From positions 186,001-250,000 of the forward strand of contig JAKTTT010000003.1 of NCBI GenBank assembly GCA_030581615.1: a stretch of DNA of 64,000 bases. Direction: 5' to 3'. The DNA is from Alloascoidea africana. Lineage: Eukaryota; Ascomycota; Alloascoideomycetes; Alloascoideales; Alloascoideaceae. Shown here piece after piece: positions 21,588 through 33,300 of the stretch (within the stretch, counting starts at the first letter, position 1; each line of letters begins with the position of its first letter). The notes below the pieces were generated by a model that searched no databases, was not told the origin of the DNA, and saw only the letters and a list, made by a program, of their open reading frames with translations. Made by a program: the position numbers and the translations under genes.

Positions 21588-22467
21588 CTATTTCCGACTC
21601 TTTTCATCCTTATCATCAATTTTCAACCCTGTTGATTTTGCAACGATGTTTCTTGTCCATTGTACACTATCCAAAACACCCTTTTCGACAGTAGCAACAC
21701 CGGACTTGACGGAGTTGACAGTGCAGACAACAGCGTTATGTACGGATTCATGGGTATTGGCAAGAGGAGGCACTTTTTGTTCCAACTTCCACGTCAAAGC
21801 GGATACATTTTTGGAGGTTTCCGGAAGGAAATATTTCAATGTCAAGACACCCACAATAACAGGGAAGAAAGCTCTTGTGACTATTGATCTTTTCCTCGAG
21901 AAAACGCTTCCTGCAATAGTACCCGCAATGACGTAAAGTGCACCTGGTAAAATGTCTTCATCGTGGTCGCGTAGATCCGCAATAGTCGTTGTAACATCTT
22001 TCTCAACCCTGTTGTAATCGTTAAACCAACCAGAGATCTTTTCTTCACCTTTTGAAACCCTGCCGCTGGTCCATTCTCTCACTGTCTTTAATTGACTTTC
22101 AACAGTGGGACTCGATCTGATCGTCATCCCAGACACAATCTTTGGTGGGGTCAGAGTTTTGATGTCGTCTGGAGTAGCAGAAAGTATCGTTCCTGGTATC
22201 GGCGTCTCCTCGTCTGCCTCATTATCGTAGAAGCTCCTTTTACCCTAAAATTCAAACAGAAACATGTCAATTTATAGTACTCCTTTAAACGAACAAGACA
22301 AGTAGAACGTACTTCAGAATGAACTTTGGGGAGAGAGAGAATAGATCCACCAATGACAGCTACCGAAGGTACAACAACCTTTTCCAAAAAGTTAGCACTA
22401 GAGACGTCAATAAAACCACAAAATTTGGATATACCTTAGCAGTCCAAAGTCCTAATCGAGAACTCAT
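21588..22467 (-). CDS. MIC26: MICOS subunit of the MIC26/MIC27 (apolipoprotein O) family, three exons
   Basis: Inner-membrane protein of the cristae-junction MICOS complex. Exons are 22435-22467 (11 codons), 22313-22378 (22 codons) and 21588-22244, joined in phase 0 (251 aa). The introns are 56 and 68 nt. An N-terminal hydrophobic stretch (VVVPSVAVIGGSILSL) is followed by the family signature RSFYDNEADE. A helical region then leads to the glycine-rich membrane hairpin LPGALYVIAGTIAGSVFSRKRS and FFPVIVGVLTLKYFLPETS. The hairpin and the YFLPETS motif place it in the ApoO family. Whether it is the MIC26 or MIC27 orthologue cannot be decided here. Confidence 0.75.
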
Positions 22468-22950
22468 TATCTTTCACTTTTCTCGTGGGAGCTAAATGGA
22501 TTCGAAATATCTCACACCAACCAATCCGAATCGCAACAGTTCACCGAGAACGATATACTATGAACATTACCCGGATTTGAGGGTTTCCTATGATAGTGTC
22601 AATATTTCAATCAATACAAAACTGATCAATTTTCGATACGAATTTTCGGTAGTTCCATTAACAGGTTTTTTAGTCTATTTCGAGAGCTGTATATTAAAGA
22701 AATCAAATTATGGTACCATAACCAAAAAGAGGAGTAACACAATCGTGATTCTGCCTAAATATGAATCCGAATCCAAATCCAAATCCAAATCCAAGAAAAC
22801 AAAACAAAACAAAACACAAAAAAAAAATTAGATCTTTCTTTAATACCTTTAGGACCATTATATATGCTTCATTAGAGATAGTTTTCCTTATCAATTCTTG
22901 AGTAGTCGCATGACGAAATTCATGGAAGAACAACGGCTTTGAGACGGGTA
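22468..22950. other. Intergenic region MIC26 / TDA11-like
   Basis: 483 bp holding the MIC26 promoter and the 3' flank of the next gene. A 111-codon plus-strand frame at 22496-22831 starts 29 bp from the MIC26 ATG and ends in a run of Lys/Ser repeats from AATCC-type simple sequence. I do not consider it a gene. Confidence 0.5.
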
Positions 22951-24516
22951 TCATCCGTCTTCAGGAAATCCAGGATTCATAGGCTGAGATTTCGTATTAG
23001 GAGTCGGAAGAGTATGCTTCTCAACCTCAGACACTATGAGTGCATCTATATCTGATATTATCTTTAGAGGTGATGCAAAGCTTCCCCAAAATGACTTTCG
23101 TTTGGGTTTTTCGCCAGTCGCATTAGATTTCTGGTTTGATAAAATTTGAGGCAATGGAGGTAGCTCTGATGCATTACCATCTTCCGATGATGCCACAATA
23201 GGTGGGAAAGAGGCGGTAAACCTCGTCGAGAAATGAGAAGGAGGCTTTGAAGAATAATAGTCGTTATCTTTTTCCGAATCTATAGCTGCCTGATCAATTG
23301 ATTTCAAAGCCTCGTTTTCGTTTTTCACCTCTTGCGCCATTTCCTGGGTCTGGTGAACTTCATCTTTTGTCAATGAAGAAGACTGAATTCGGTGGATATC
23401 TGGAAGATTTTTAATTGTAACTTCATCTTCCTCACTGGTACTTGGCTCCAGGGTTTGCGCCTCCAATTCCATTTCTCTTTGCATGAGTTCACGCTTTTGA
23501 TCTAAATTCGATTCCAATACTCTCTTTTTCTCCATATTGCGCTGTGCAATCTCCTTCTGTGTTTTCAACACTTCTTTTCTCATATTGGATATCAAAGACT
23601 TTTCCACTCGCTTCTTAAGAATCTCCAATTCCTCTTCTTCAGTTTGCAATAGAATGCTCAATTGTCTCATGTCTTCTTTCAGTTCCAAAATTCTCATTTC
23701 TTTGACCGCCATCTTGCGAATATCACTATCAGCATCGATCTCGTCATCGCCGGTACTCACCGGAGCTAAAGAAGAGTTGAATACATTGTAAGGTGGTGAC
23801 CCGACGCCAAACTCAGCAGATGATTCTGAGGTGAGGGAAAAATCTAAATCCGTCAAATGTGAGCCTGAGCTCATATCACTGCTACTCCGAGTGCTCTGAG
23901 TCGTACAAGTCGATAGCGTAGTATCATGCCTGTTCCGAGGGGATATGATTAAGCTAGCCTTCTTTCGCTGCGGTGTAGTTGTTACAGACCCATTCGGTAT
24001 GATCTGAGAGGAAGGGGTCGCCAGAGAAGAGGTATGACGGTGCTGGCAATGGTTCAAGTGGAAGTTTGCCGGTCTGCTGTACATGGAATCTGAACCGCTT
24101 CCCAATGGAGGAGAATCGAGAAGGCCTTTTGCTTTCGTCGGCTGGGGTTTGGTATCAAATGGAGATTGAGTTGGTCCAGACACGCTATAAGGATTTGCGG
24201 AAGCAGGCGCAACTCCTGCTGTTGGCATGTTTGCAACCGTGCTTGAGCGACTGGTATAGTCCCCGTGATGGTGATCTACAAAACTCATTCGCGCGGAATA
24301 GCTGGAGTTCCTGACATGAGTGGAGGATATCGAAGTCGCTCTAGTACGCGTTCTTGGAGAACATGGCTGAGGCTGACCAGCTGCGAAGTTCAGTTTGAGG
24401 CCCATTTTGGACGGCGCGCGCTTGTGACTCTGTGGCCGGGCTGTTGAGGCTTTGGGAGAGGATCCAGCCCCTAGTACCGGCTGGGCCTGTGCTGGGAAAT
24501 GGTCTACTTGGTTCAT
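22951..24516 (-). CDS. TDA11-like coiled-coil protein
   Basis: 521 aa. The first half is Ser/Thr/Pro-rich and probably disordered (RAPSKMGLKLNF near residue 35, then many SxxS phosphosite-like motifs). The centre (about 263-350) is a strong coiled coil, from RKMAVKEMRILELKEDMRQL through ELEILKKRVEKSL. The C-terminus carries a short conserved-looking motif KSFWGSFASPLKIISDIDALI. This order (disordered head, coiled coil, FWxxF-type motif) resembles fungal Tda11 (YHR159W), a protein of unknown function. The assignment rests on architecture and recalled similarity only. Its start is divergent from RSM22. Confidence 0.45.
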   Translation of the reverse strand: MNQVDHFPAQAQPVLGAGSSPKASTARPQSHKRAPSKMGLKLNFAAGQPQPCSPRTRTRATSISSTHVRNSSYSARMSFVDHHHGDYTSRSSTVANMPTAGVAPASANPYSVSGPTQSPFDTKPQPTKAKGLLDSPPLGSGSDSMYSRPANFHLNHCQHRHTSSLATPSSQIIPNGSVTTTPQRKKASLIISPRNRHDTTLSTCTTQSTRSSSDMSSGSHLTDLDFSLTSESSAEFGVGSPPYNVFNSSLAPVSTGDDEIDADSDIRKMAVKEMRILELKEDMRQLSILLQTEEEELEILKKRVEKSLISNMRKEVLKTQKEIAQRNMEKKRVLESNLDQKRELMQREMELEAQTLEPSTSEEDEVTIKNLPDIHRIQSSSLTKDEVHQTQEMAQEVKNENEALKSIDQAAIDSEKDNDYYSSKPPSHFSTRFTASFPPIVASSEDGNASELPPLPQILSNQKSNATGEKPKRKSFWGSFASPLKIISDIDALIVSEVEKHTLPTPNTKSQPMNPGFPEDG

Positions 24517-24679
24517 TGGGGAGTCGAGAGGAGTGGGAGAGTAGAAATAGGCAGCGGGACGAAAGAAAAAGAAGCCAAAAGGCGCTAAACCTCACCCTGG
24601 CAAAAAAACACGCTGAAGGCGCCGCGGGTCCAAACCGCGATGCGTTTGCAGGCCAACGTCTCCCTGTGCTGCTGTTCTG

Positions 24680-24862
24680 CCCATACACCGGCTGGACCGG
24701 GCTCTTCTTCCAACTGCCGAGCTCCAATTGAACCCAACAGTAACTCTCACATTAACCTGAACCTGGACCGGGCTTCATGAAGGGCTCCCGGTGCCTGTTG
24801 AAGACCCCTTTGCTGCACACTGTGGAGATCCATCCTAGCACATCCCAGACACCCATACACCC
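24680..24862. promoter_or_regulatory. Two Rap1-like motifs between TDA11-like gene and RSM22
   Basis: CCCATACACC at 24680-24689 and ACACCCATACACCC at 24849-24862, both within the 393-bp divergent promoter. The second contains a full match to ACACCCATACA and ends about 50 bp upstream of RSM22. Confidence 0.4.
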
Positions 24863-24909
24863 GCGCTGTGAAAGTTGGAATTTTCACGGCTTTGAGCAAA
24901 AATTGAACG

Positions 24910-27138
24910 ATGAGCATGTTGGCGAGGGCAATTCCAAGAAACGGCGGATTCGCAAAGCAGCTGAGGCCATGCAAGACTTATGTAGGCCGTACTCTGATAG
25001 CGACTTTCCAGCTGTCTGCCAGCTATTCCTCAAAAAAGAGCGGTAGCTCAAACTTTTACAATGCATATGAATCGGTGGAGATGGATAGGCAGAGGCGAGA
25101 TATCGAGCAAACTCATGCCAGAAAGCCCCAAGGAACTAGGCATGTTGAGGATATCCCCTATGTAGAAGGTACACCGTCCAGCTTTAAGGAAAGCGTCATA
25201 GAGGAAGAAGAACAGATTAAGAACGGGATACCAGAAGATAGTTCACTTGATCCAGAAATCACATCGCTACCGTTTGCTCATCTACGAAATAGTAACATTT
25301 TTGGCGACTTGATTGAAGAATCTGCAATGCTTCATAGAACTACAAAAAACGCAAAGGTGGTTTCAAAAGAAGAGTTTGATCTGAGAATGAGCTCCGATAA
25401 TGTTGAAGATGAGGACACTATTGGACTCTCTTCCAGAGAGAAGAGACTACATCCCGATACACGAAGAGGACGATGTTTCCATGGCGCCGTCACCATCCCT
25501 CTTGACTTGGCAAAGAAGATGAATACTATAGTGACCGAAAGAAATACCCCTGGCCAACTCAGAGAACAGGCTGCAAAGAACTATGTGAAATTAAGAGACA
25601 ACCCACACAATTCAGTGACCTCAACGGCTGAAGCTGATGCTCATTTGGCAGGGATTTTCCTGCGAAACTATGGCTCAATATATCGTGTACTGAAAGACCT
25701 GAGGAAAGAAAAAGGCGAAGACTGGATTCCTGAAACCGTTCTGGATGTTGGATTTGGTCCAGCTACTGGGATGCTAGCCTTTAATGAAGTATTTCTCAGG
25801 GAAAACAACGATGAAAAGGTTAGAGAACTAAGAATCCAAAAAGATGCTCTTATATTTGGTCACCCCTCGATGCAAAAGACCGCTATGAAACTGGTAGAGG
25901 TACAGGAGAAAGACCAACTAAAGACGTCTACCACAATTTTATCAAAGTACCCTCCTTTTTCATCAGAGAAACATTACGATCTGATCATCGTAACACACCA
26001 GCTTCTTCTAGATCTGACAAAGTTTCCTTATTGCGTTGATGACACTCTCGTTGTATTGATGCAATACTTGAAACCTAATGGCGTCCTGGCTTTAGTCGAA
26101 AGGGGGAACCCAAGCGGATTTGAAGCGGTTGCAAGAGCGAGACAGATTCTGTTGCGACCTGAGGATTTTAAAGATGAGGAAGGAAAGATACCCAGACCTT
26201 GGAAACAGGGTAAGGGTTACTATCGACAGTTGAGAAAACTACAAAGTGAGCAAATGGAAACCATAGATAATAGCACCAGCGAAGACAGCATAAAGCTAGC
26301 GGAGCAACTAGACAAAAAGTTTGGAAAAATTAATGAAGCTGATTTAGAACTGGATAAAGAACTGCTGAGTGAGTATGAGGTTGTACAAAAACCCGAAAAA
26401 GAGGAAATCAGTATTGAAGAGATGATTGGGGATTACAATGTCCGAATATTGTCCCCTTCTGTCCACCATAAACCAGAATCTCTTCAAGTCGGCAATCCAA
26501 AACTATACGAACGCAGAAGAATAGGACTAAAATGGATCAATTTTTCACAGGCGGTTACCAGGCCCAAGATAACTATGGAGCTGAAGAGAGGATCTAAACT
26601 TGCAACAAGATGGGATAATCCTCGCGCAGGCACTGGAATTAAGGGATTATCAATGGGAGGTAGAGGTAGAGCAGGTGGTAGAGACTACGAGATTGCAAAC
26701 CTTTGTTACCTACTGGTTGAGAGAGTTTCTAATGATTCAGAGGTCAAGAAAGAAATCTATAATCTGAGGTTTGGCGGAGATGATGTCCCAAATCCCCAAA
26801 CATCTCGATTTGTATCAGATAAAGACAATTGGCCTCGAATAATTGAAGAACCAATTAAAAGAGCAGGCCATGTTACGATGATTATGGATTCCCCATCTGG
26901 GGTAATTGAAAAATGGACCATCCCCAAGTCCTTTGATAAACAGGCATACCACGATGCTAGAAAAGCCAAGGCTGGCGATCTATGGCCCTTAGGCGCGAAA
27001 ACAAAGGTGCCGTGTGGTGGACAAAACAAGGACATACTTGCGTCCATTGGTGAAACCCGAAAAGATTTAGCTAAACGAGTTCGTAAAATAAGAAGAAGAG
27101 AGGAGATGAGGAGGAGTGAAGAGGAGTATTCCGCATAG
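24910..27138 (+). CDS. RSM22: RSM22, mitochondrial small-subunit ribosome factor
   Basis: METTL17/Rsm22 family protein with a methyltransferase-like fold, required for assembly of the mitochondrial small ribosomal subunit. The 742-aa product starts with a basic presequence (MSMLARAIPRNGGFAKQLRP). The core has ETVLDVGFGPATGMLAF, the altered SAM-binding motif I, then DLIIVTHQLLLDL and LKPNGVLALVERGNPSGFEAV. These match the family, as do the RDYEIANLCYLL and DNWPRIIEEPIKRAGHVTMI blocks near the C-terminus. Some members bind an iron-sulfur cluster through conserved Cys; the ones here were not checked one by one. The start is the first ATG and gives the presequence directly. Confidence 0.85.
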   Translation: MSMLARAIPRNGGFAKQLRPCKTYVGRTLIATFQLSASYSSKKSGSSNFYNAYESVEMDRQRRDIEQTHARKPQGTRHVEDIPYVEGTPSSFKESVIEEEEQIKNGIPEDSSLDPEITSLPFAHLRNSNIFGDLIEESAMLHRTTKNAKVVSKEEFDLRMSSDNVEDEDTIGLSSREKRLHPDTRRGRCFHGAVTIPLDLAKKMNTIVTERNTPGQLREQAAKNYVKLRDNPHNSVTSTAEADAHLAGIFLRNYGSIYRVLKDLRKEKGEDWIPETVLDVGFGPATGMLAFNEVFLRENNDEKVRELRIQKDALIFGHPSMQKTAMKLVEVQEKDQLKTSTTILSKYPPFSSEKHYDLIIVTHQLLLDLTKFPYCVDDTLVVLMQYLKPNGVLALVERGNPSGFEAVARARQILLRPEDFKDEEGKIPRPWKQGKGYYRQLRKLQSEQMETIDNSTSEDSIKLAEQLDKKFGKINEADLELDKELLSEYEVVQKPEKEEISIEEMIGDYNVRILSPSVHHKPESLQVGNPKLYERRRIGLKWINFSQAVTRPKITMELKRGSKLATRWDNPRAGTGIKGLSMGGRGRAGGRDYEIANLCYLLVERVSNDSEVKKEIYNLRFGGDDVPNPQTSRFVSDKDNWPRIIEEPIKRAGHVTMIMDSPSGVIEKWTIPKSFDKQAYHDARKAKAGDLWPLGAKTKVPCGGQNKDILASIGETRKDLAKRVRKIRRREEMRRSEEEYSA

Positions 27139-27328
27139 TCTCTATTACGGATTTTTTTTTTGTACATAGCTTATTCAATTATGATCAACACATCTCGGTA
27201 CATAGTGTGTGCTTTTTGAATTCTTCACTACAATTACACTAAAAAGTTTTTCCTATTTCCCCTCATCTTAACCGTCCAACATGAAAAAAAAAATTAAAAC
27301 TCCTTTTGTGAACTCTTGTGTATTTTGG

Positions 27329-30300
27329 TTACCAAAACGGGCACCAGCCAATGTAATGCTGACACAGATTTTCGACCGATGTAGCCTGTTGGATAAGTTT
27401 GTCAACCTGTGCAGTGACATTGAGCTCTCTATATCTCTTGAAATCATCACCAGTCAACTTCTCGCTAATCCTCTTCAAGACCAACGATGCTCTTGCATCT
27501 CGAACTTGTATAGGCTGTCCATTTTCTTGTCCCTGGCGTTGTCGATCAACCATTGATGTTGGAAGCTCGAAACCCCAGTTGATCAAAGGGTCATATGCAA
27601 AAGCTTCAAGAATGGCCATTAGAGATTCCTTGTTATCTCTCAACAGTCTCATCACATGCACGCAAGTTACTCTAAAACTTCCTTCAATACCGCTGACCTC
27701 CATTGCATACGTGAGCATTCTTGTAAGCCTGAAGGGAACTTTTTCAGGATATTTCTCACGTAGCATTGCAGCCTCGAAACAATCACCAAAATCAATGTGA
27801 ATCACCTTGCCTGTAATTCTATCAAGCATCAGATTGGAGGGATGACGATCTCCCAGTCCCAGGATATAGCCAACCATAGACATGACTCCCAAAGACCGTG
27901 TATAATTTGTCCTTCTATCAAGCCATGTCTCTGAGGTTTTTGATTTCAGCCACAGGACCTTGTGGAGATCTTGGCCTCTCGTGTTATCCAACGCATTTGT
28001 GAATACTTCCACCTTTTGCAAAAGCGTTAACTTTTCATAATCTGGTGCCATCTTCAGCATCAATCTGTGCTCTACATTCAGCAAAATCTTCCTAGGCTCG
28101 CGGTATTCTCGGATCAAAACATGGAAAGTGTCACTGTTTGGAACCCAACCAAGCAAACCAGATTTTGGAGACAGAGGAATTGCAGGAAATCGTTGAATAT
28201 CCAAATGTCGTTTCAAGCATTCAGAATCAGTGGATAATAGAGTGTTACACAAACGGAACAACTGCATAACCAAATTATCTTGTCTGATATCTTCATGACC
28301 TTTAAGAACAAAAGTATAATCGATTCCATCACTGGCTCTGACCGATAACTTCCGAGGCCTTTGCTTGGATGAAATAACTGTGAATATGGGGTCACACTTC
28401 ATGATACGGATAATCTTCTTGCCTGCCTCATATGTACCAGGCACTGCCAATTCCAAATCTCTCGCTGCAAGTAGTCTTGGTGAAACATGTTGCAAATCTA
28501 AAGATTGCAATTGGGGAATTAACTTGTTGATCTTTTTAAACACGCCATAATAAATATCCCAGGCTTGATTCAAGTTCCCAAGGTCGTTCGTCCGCCTATA
28601 GTTCATGAGCCATTCATAAGCATCATTTAAGTCACGACCAAAAGCAGTTTGGAATGACTCTTCGCGTAACGTTTCTGGTCCTCTTCGTAACATCTCATGA
28701 AGAGGCTCCAAAGTTGCAAACATTTGATCAATTTGGTGCTCATGATAAAACAGCCTGGATGCGTCTTCTAACCCTTCGAACCAGAGCTCATGCCAGAGCA
28801 CTGCAACTCGGATCAACTCGTTGCTAACAATTTCTGATTGTTCTACCAATAGAGGACTGTGTATCTTGATTTTATCAATAATTCCAGCAGCAGCCTGCTG
28901 TTCACCCACACTATCGGACTTTATGGCGACAGAAAGAGGGAAAAGTAAAGCCTGGGGATGAGCTTGGCCGAGGTTCGTCAACAGGTTATGCAATTGCTTT
29001 GCGATTTGAATGTCTGGCTGATGAATCTGAGAAATCAGCTGGGGAATAACCTGTAACCAATTTGAAATCTTTACAAGGCTAAAGCCCTGTTGTAAAGCCT
29101 GATCAGCTTCAGGAAGACCGCCAAACTTGAACCATAGAGTCAGTAATCGCAAAGTGTCTTGTAGAGAGTTTGCTTCAGAAAGAGCGATTGAGTGGAAAAA
29201 ACACTTTATTGCTGGAACAACATGCTGTTGAATCATTTCCGCAGGAAGAGTGGTGGCCTGAGAATTTACCGAGCCATTCTGTGACCTTCGTGATTGATCT
29301 TGGTTAGTGTGCAAAGAGATAACTTCAAAGTTTGCCAAAGCCCAGTTATGCCAAGCTTTATACCACGTTCTATCGAAATGTGTGGCAAGCAAATAGCATT
29401 GCAAAATCGACACTGAATTCTCGGTTCGCCAGTCCTTCTGGAGAGCCACCTGCCATTCGCCCTGTTTCAAGAAACATCGTGCTAAAAGTTTGGTGTCTCT
29501 ATCTGTAGTTGGGAGAGCTTGTGTAACCAAGTCATCAACATTTAAGTTCAATACTCTGGTCATTTGCTCTGTGAATGAAACCAGGTGATGGAGAGCTTCA
29601 CGACGATTTCCAGTAGCCCACATATATTTGAGTTGGGCATAGCAAACTTGGGGTAGCCCAGTAGGCGCTTTATGGTGCTCAGGATCACCAGGATCAATCA
29701 AAGAGTTCAAAGCCTTTTCAGCGAGCCCCATTCTTCCAGATTTTCTACACAAGTTGGCAAATTTAATCCATATTTCAACGTCATCTTCAGGCTTGATTAC
29801 CAGTATACGCAACTTTAGCATCCTCTGCCAAGTATCGACATTTCGTTGGCACCCTAATAGTCGTTTATTCCATGTCTTGCGCATTGTGAGTCTTTCGTCC
29901 TTGTCATGACTCTTTTTGTATCTTATTATCTCACTAATCTCTGCAAGCATTTGTACTCGAACTATAACAGTGTACGCACGGTTATAGCTCTCCCCTGAAA
30001 GTGCACTAACCTCAGTTACAAGCAAATCTCTTGCTTGAATAATGTGTCTCGAGGCTTCTTCAAAATTATTCCTATGAAGCATTAGAATGGCACTGAAAAA
30101 CGCACGATCAGGACTCTCTGGCTTGAGAATTGCAATATATTGATCCATTCTCTCCCATTGACCCAGTCCCCAGGCGGCAGCTGCGGCTAATGGAGCAATT
30201 GCTCTTTTCAAATCACTGGTAGCGGCAGTAGCCCATCTTTCCTGGGCAAGCTGAGAGAGTTGTTCCCACTCACCAAGAGCGTGAAGGCATCTCATCTTAC

Positions 30301-33300
30301 CCATTGTAACTTCCATCGAATTCGACTCTGTCTTTTCTCTTTCATTATATGCTCTTAAAGCGTCATCCCATCGTTGAAGCTTTTCATACCACGTTTCCTT
30401 TAGTTGTAAATCATGATGTTGCTGAGCATGTTTAAGAATACCAACCGCTGCATCTGACTGCTGCAATTGGTTGTTGATACTAATCAAAGTCTCTATAACT
30501 GATGTCGTAGGCTCTTCAATAAATTCCAGCTCGGAGTAATGAAGCGCTTTTGCATAAGCATGGGATTTGAGGGCATGAGCACCTAGGCTTTTAATGTCGA
30601 GTAGTAGAGGCTTGTCATCGTGTTCCATAAACTCTGCCAGGTTCAGCAACGTTTGATGAATTTCAGGGGGGTTATTCGGGGAAGAAAGAGCAATCTCGAG
30701 AGATCTAATCAATTCGTCTTGCTGTTGGGCATATAATTCATTCCAACAGCTTACAAAGCTTACATTGAACAAATCTCGTGCCAAGGGGAAATATTGCGAG
30801 GCCAATCCAGCACATGCTCTCAATGCTGGAGACGGAGACTCTTTGAGGAGTTCAACACTAAGTCTTCTAATCCACTCATTCCAATCATCTTTTGTCAAAA
30901 TTTGGTTCACTACCCATGCTTTTCTCAACACTTGCCGATTAACCCGCACCTTTTGATTTGGAAGGTCCACTAATAGAGAAGTCTCCTCATTATCAGGAGC
31001 ATCAAGAAACGATTTATCAATGATCAAATTTTGAGGTAAAGCTTCGTTATTCAATAACTTGTTGACCAATTGCTGATATATAGGGGCTTGAATCTTGTGT
31101 TTTGTAACAAATTTCCCAATCACAGGGATATAAACAGTAAACTCACTACCCATCTGTAACAGAAGCACAGAAAGCGTGTTGATCGATACTTTCCGCAGTT
31201 CATCGTTTCCTGTTGCCATCACCCGTAAAAGAGTATGAACAATGCTAGAGGACATGTCATCCAAGTTAATTATTTTTGCTAGTTTTCCAAGACTAATGAT
31301 TGCAGCGCTTCTTAATGGTGGAGTAGAGTACTCGGCCATTCGAACAATGCTAGGAATAATTAAATGAGCATATTCTTCAATGTTTTGGCCAAAGACAACC
31401 AAAGCTTTCAGCACTTTAAGCGAGGTGTTCTTGTTCACGGACTCATCTTGCTCAAAGATTCCCAACAATAAAGGCAAAATCTCTTTCAAGTAGAGTCTGA
31501 ATTCTGAAGCAAGAGACCTCGCAATACTCTCAATAACACCGATGATTGTAACCTGCAAAGAAAGTGTCGAAAAGAATTCTTTAATTGCGACAAAAATGTC
31601 AGGTAGAAATGGTCTTATATGTTGCTTCACAATGTTGATCATAGCTGCCAACTGCTGGAAATAAAACTCAAGCATGCTTATCGGACACTTGGTCATCACG
31701 CTTAGAATTGCAGGTAGAATAGTTGGCAGGAATCCAACACACTTCAATCCCATTGATTTGAAAATATACATCACAGCTTGGATAACAGCATGGTGATGAA
31801 TGCTTAGGGATGGATCCTTCAGAATCTTGATCAATGTTGTGATAACAACAGTGGGATAGTACTCCTCATGAGTGCTAGGAGATATTCCCTGCATGAGTAG
31901 TAAAATGTCGATAGGCGCTTGGTTTTGGTCTCCTGAATTGTTTTTGTTTGTGTTGCTCTTGTTGACTGCTCCTTCAACTTCTCTATGTTTGTAGGGATCA
32001 ACAGCTCCCAATATCCCCAGTAACTTGACTGCCTCTCTTTTGGTTGTTACGGCTTGCTCGGATCTGAGAATAGTGAGAATCATGCCTAATAGTTCTGGGT
32101 AGTCCAGTAAGGGCTGTATAACATATCCAGAACTGCTGGCTAGCTGACCCAATGCTTTCAAAGCAGCATCTCTCTTAAAAGCAGAAGATTGATCTTGGAA
32201 GGTCTCCAAAAATACTGGCATTAATTGAGGCAGATAGGGAAGCATTTCTTCGCCTCCAACAGATGCCAATTCTCCAATACAGGTGATAACATTCGAAGCA
32301 ACGTTTGCACTTGGATCTCTAGCCTTTGATAACAGTACGTCAATAATTGGCTTCACATATGGTTTGCCAAGTTTATGGCAGGAACTAATCAGCAAGGTTA
32401 AAAGCTTTGCACTTTCTTCCTTTCGACGAGAGATTGTGGAGTACTTGATTGTTGAAATTAGCTCCAGTAAATATCTTCTTAGCTTTGGTAGCACATTTGC
32501 CGGATTCAAGTTGGATATAGATCCTATTATCGTTATGGCAATTTGCCGGATTTCAAACTTTTCATCATTCAGAGCAATGAAGAGCATTTTAACATTCCCA
32601 ATTTGACACATTTGTGGTAAAAAGCTTCCTGGCCAAGGTTGTCCATGCCAGGGTTGGCCTTGTTTATTAGAGCTGAGAGCCTCCAACACCTCTAACCGGA
32701 TTTCTGGAACCGGATCGGTAATAGCGACAGTAAGCAATTTTTCCAACACTTCGTTAACAGCTGTTAGTGAGTTTGAACTTGTTTGAAAGCATATGGGGTC
32801 TCTTTGGAACAATATGCAGGAGGTTAAAGCAGCTTCTTTTCGAACATTTGGATCGTCATGCTCGATATAAGTAATAGTGCAGTATCGAACAAATTCGTTA
32901 AGAGTGTAGCCCTTAAAGTCAAAACTAACAAGCATTTTCAAAGCTCTGATTATCAGCTCAGTGTGTGTAATTTCAGAGCCAGTGCCATCTCTCGCAATTA
33001 TGCTTTCTCTGTAGTCAATTGCCGCTTGCTCATTCATTAGGCCAGACTTTGATGACCCTGGAATATGAAACTCGTACCCAGACAGCGTCAAACTGATTAT
33101 ACTTATTAATTTCTCATGGATTATTCCAGTAAGAGGAGGTATCTTTTGAGTCAGAATTTGTAAAGTCGTTTGCATATGGTTACTGATTGTGCAGTTCAGC
33201 ATCATTTGTAATATTATAGGTTGTAAATGTTTTGTTAACCCTGGACCCACAGATGAAGCAAGATTTCCAATACAGTCGAAAACCGCCACCTCGATATCCC

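Noticed and set aside
22496-22831. 111-codon plus-strand frame
   Set aside because: Starts 29 bp from the divergent MIC26 ATG, ends in simple-repeat Lys/Ser codons, and has no recognisable motif.
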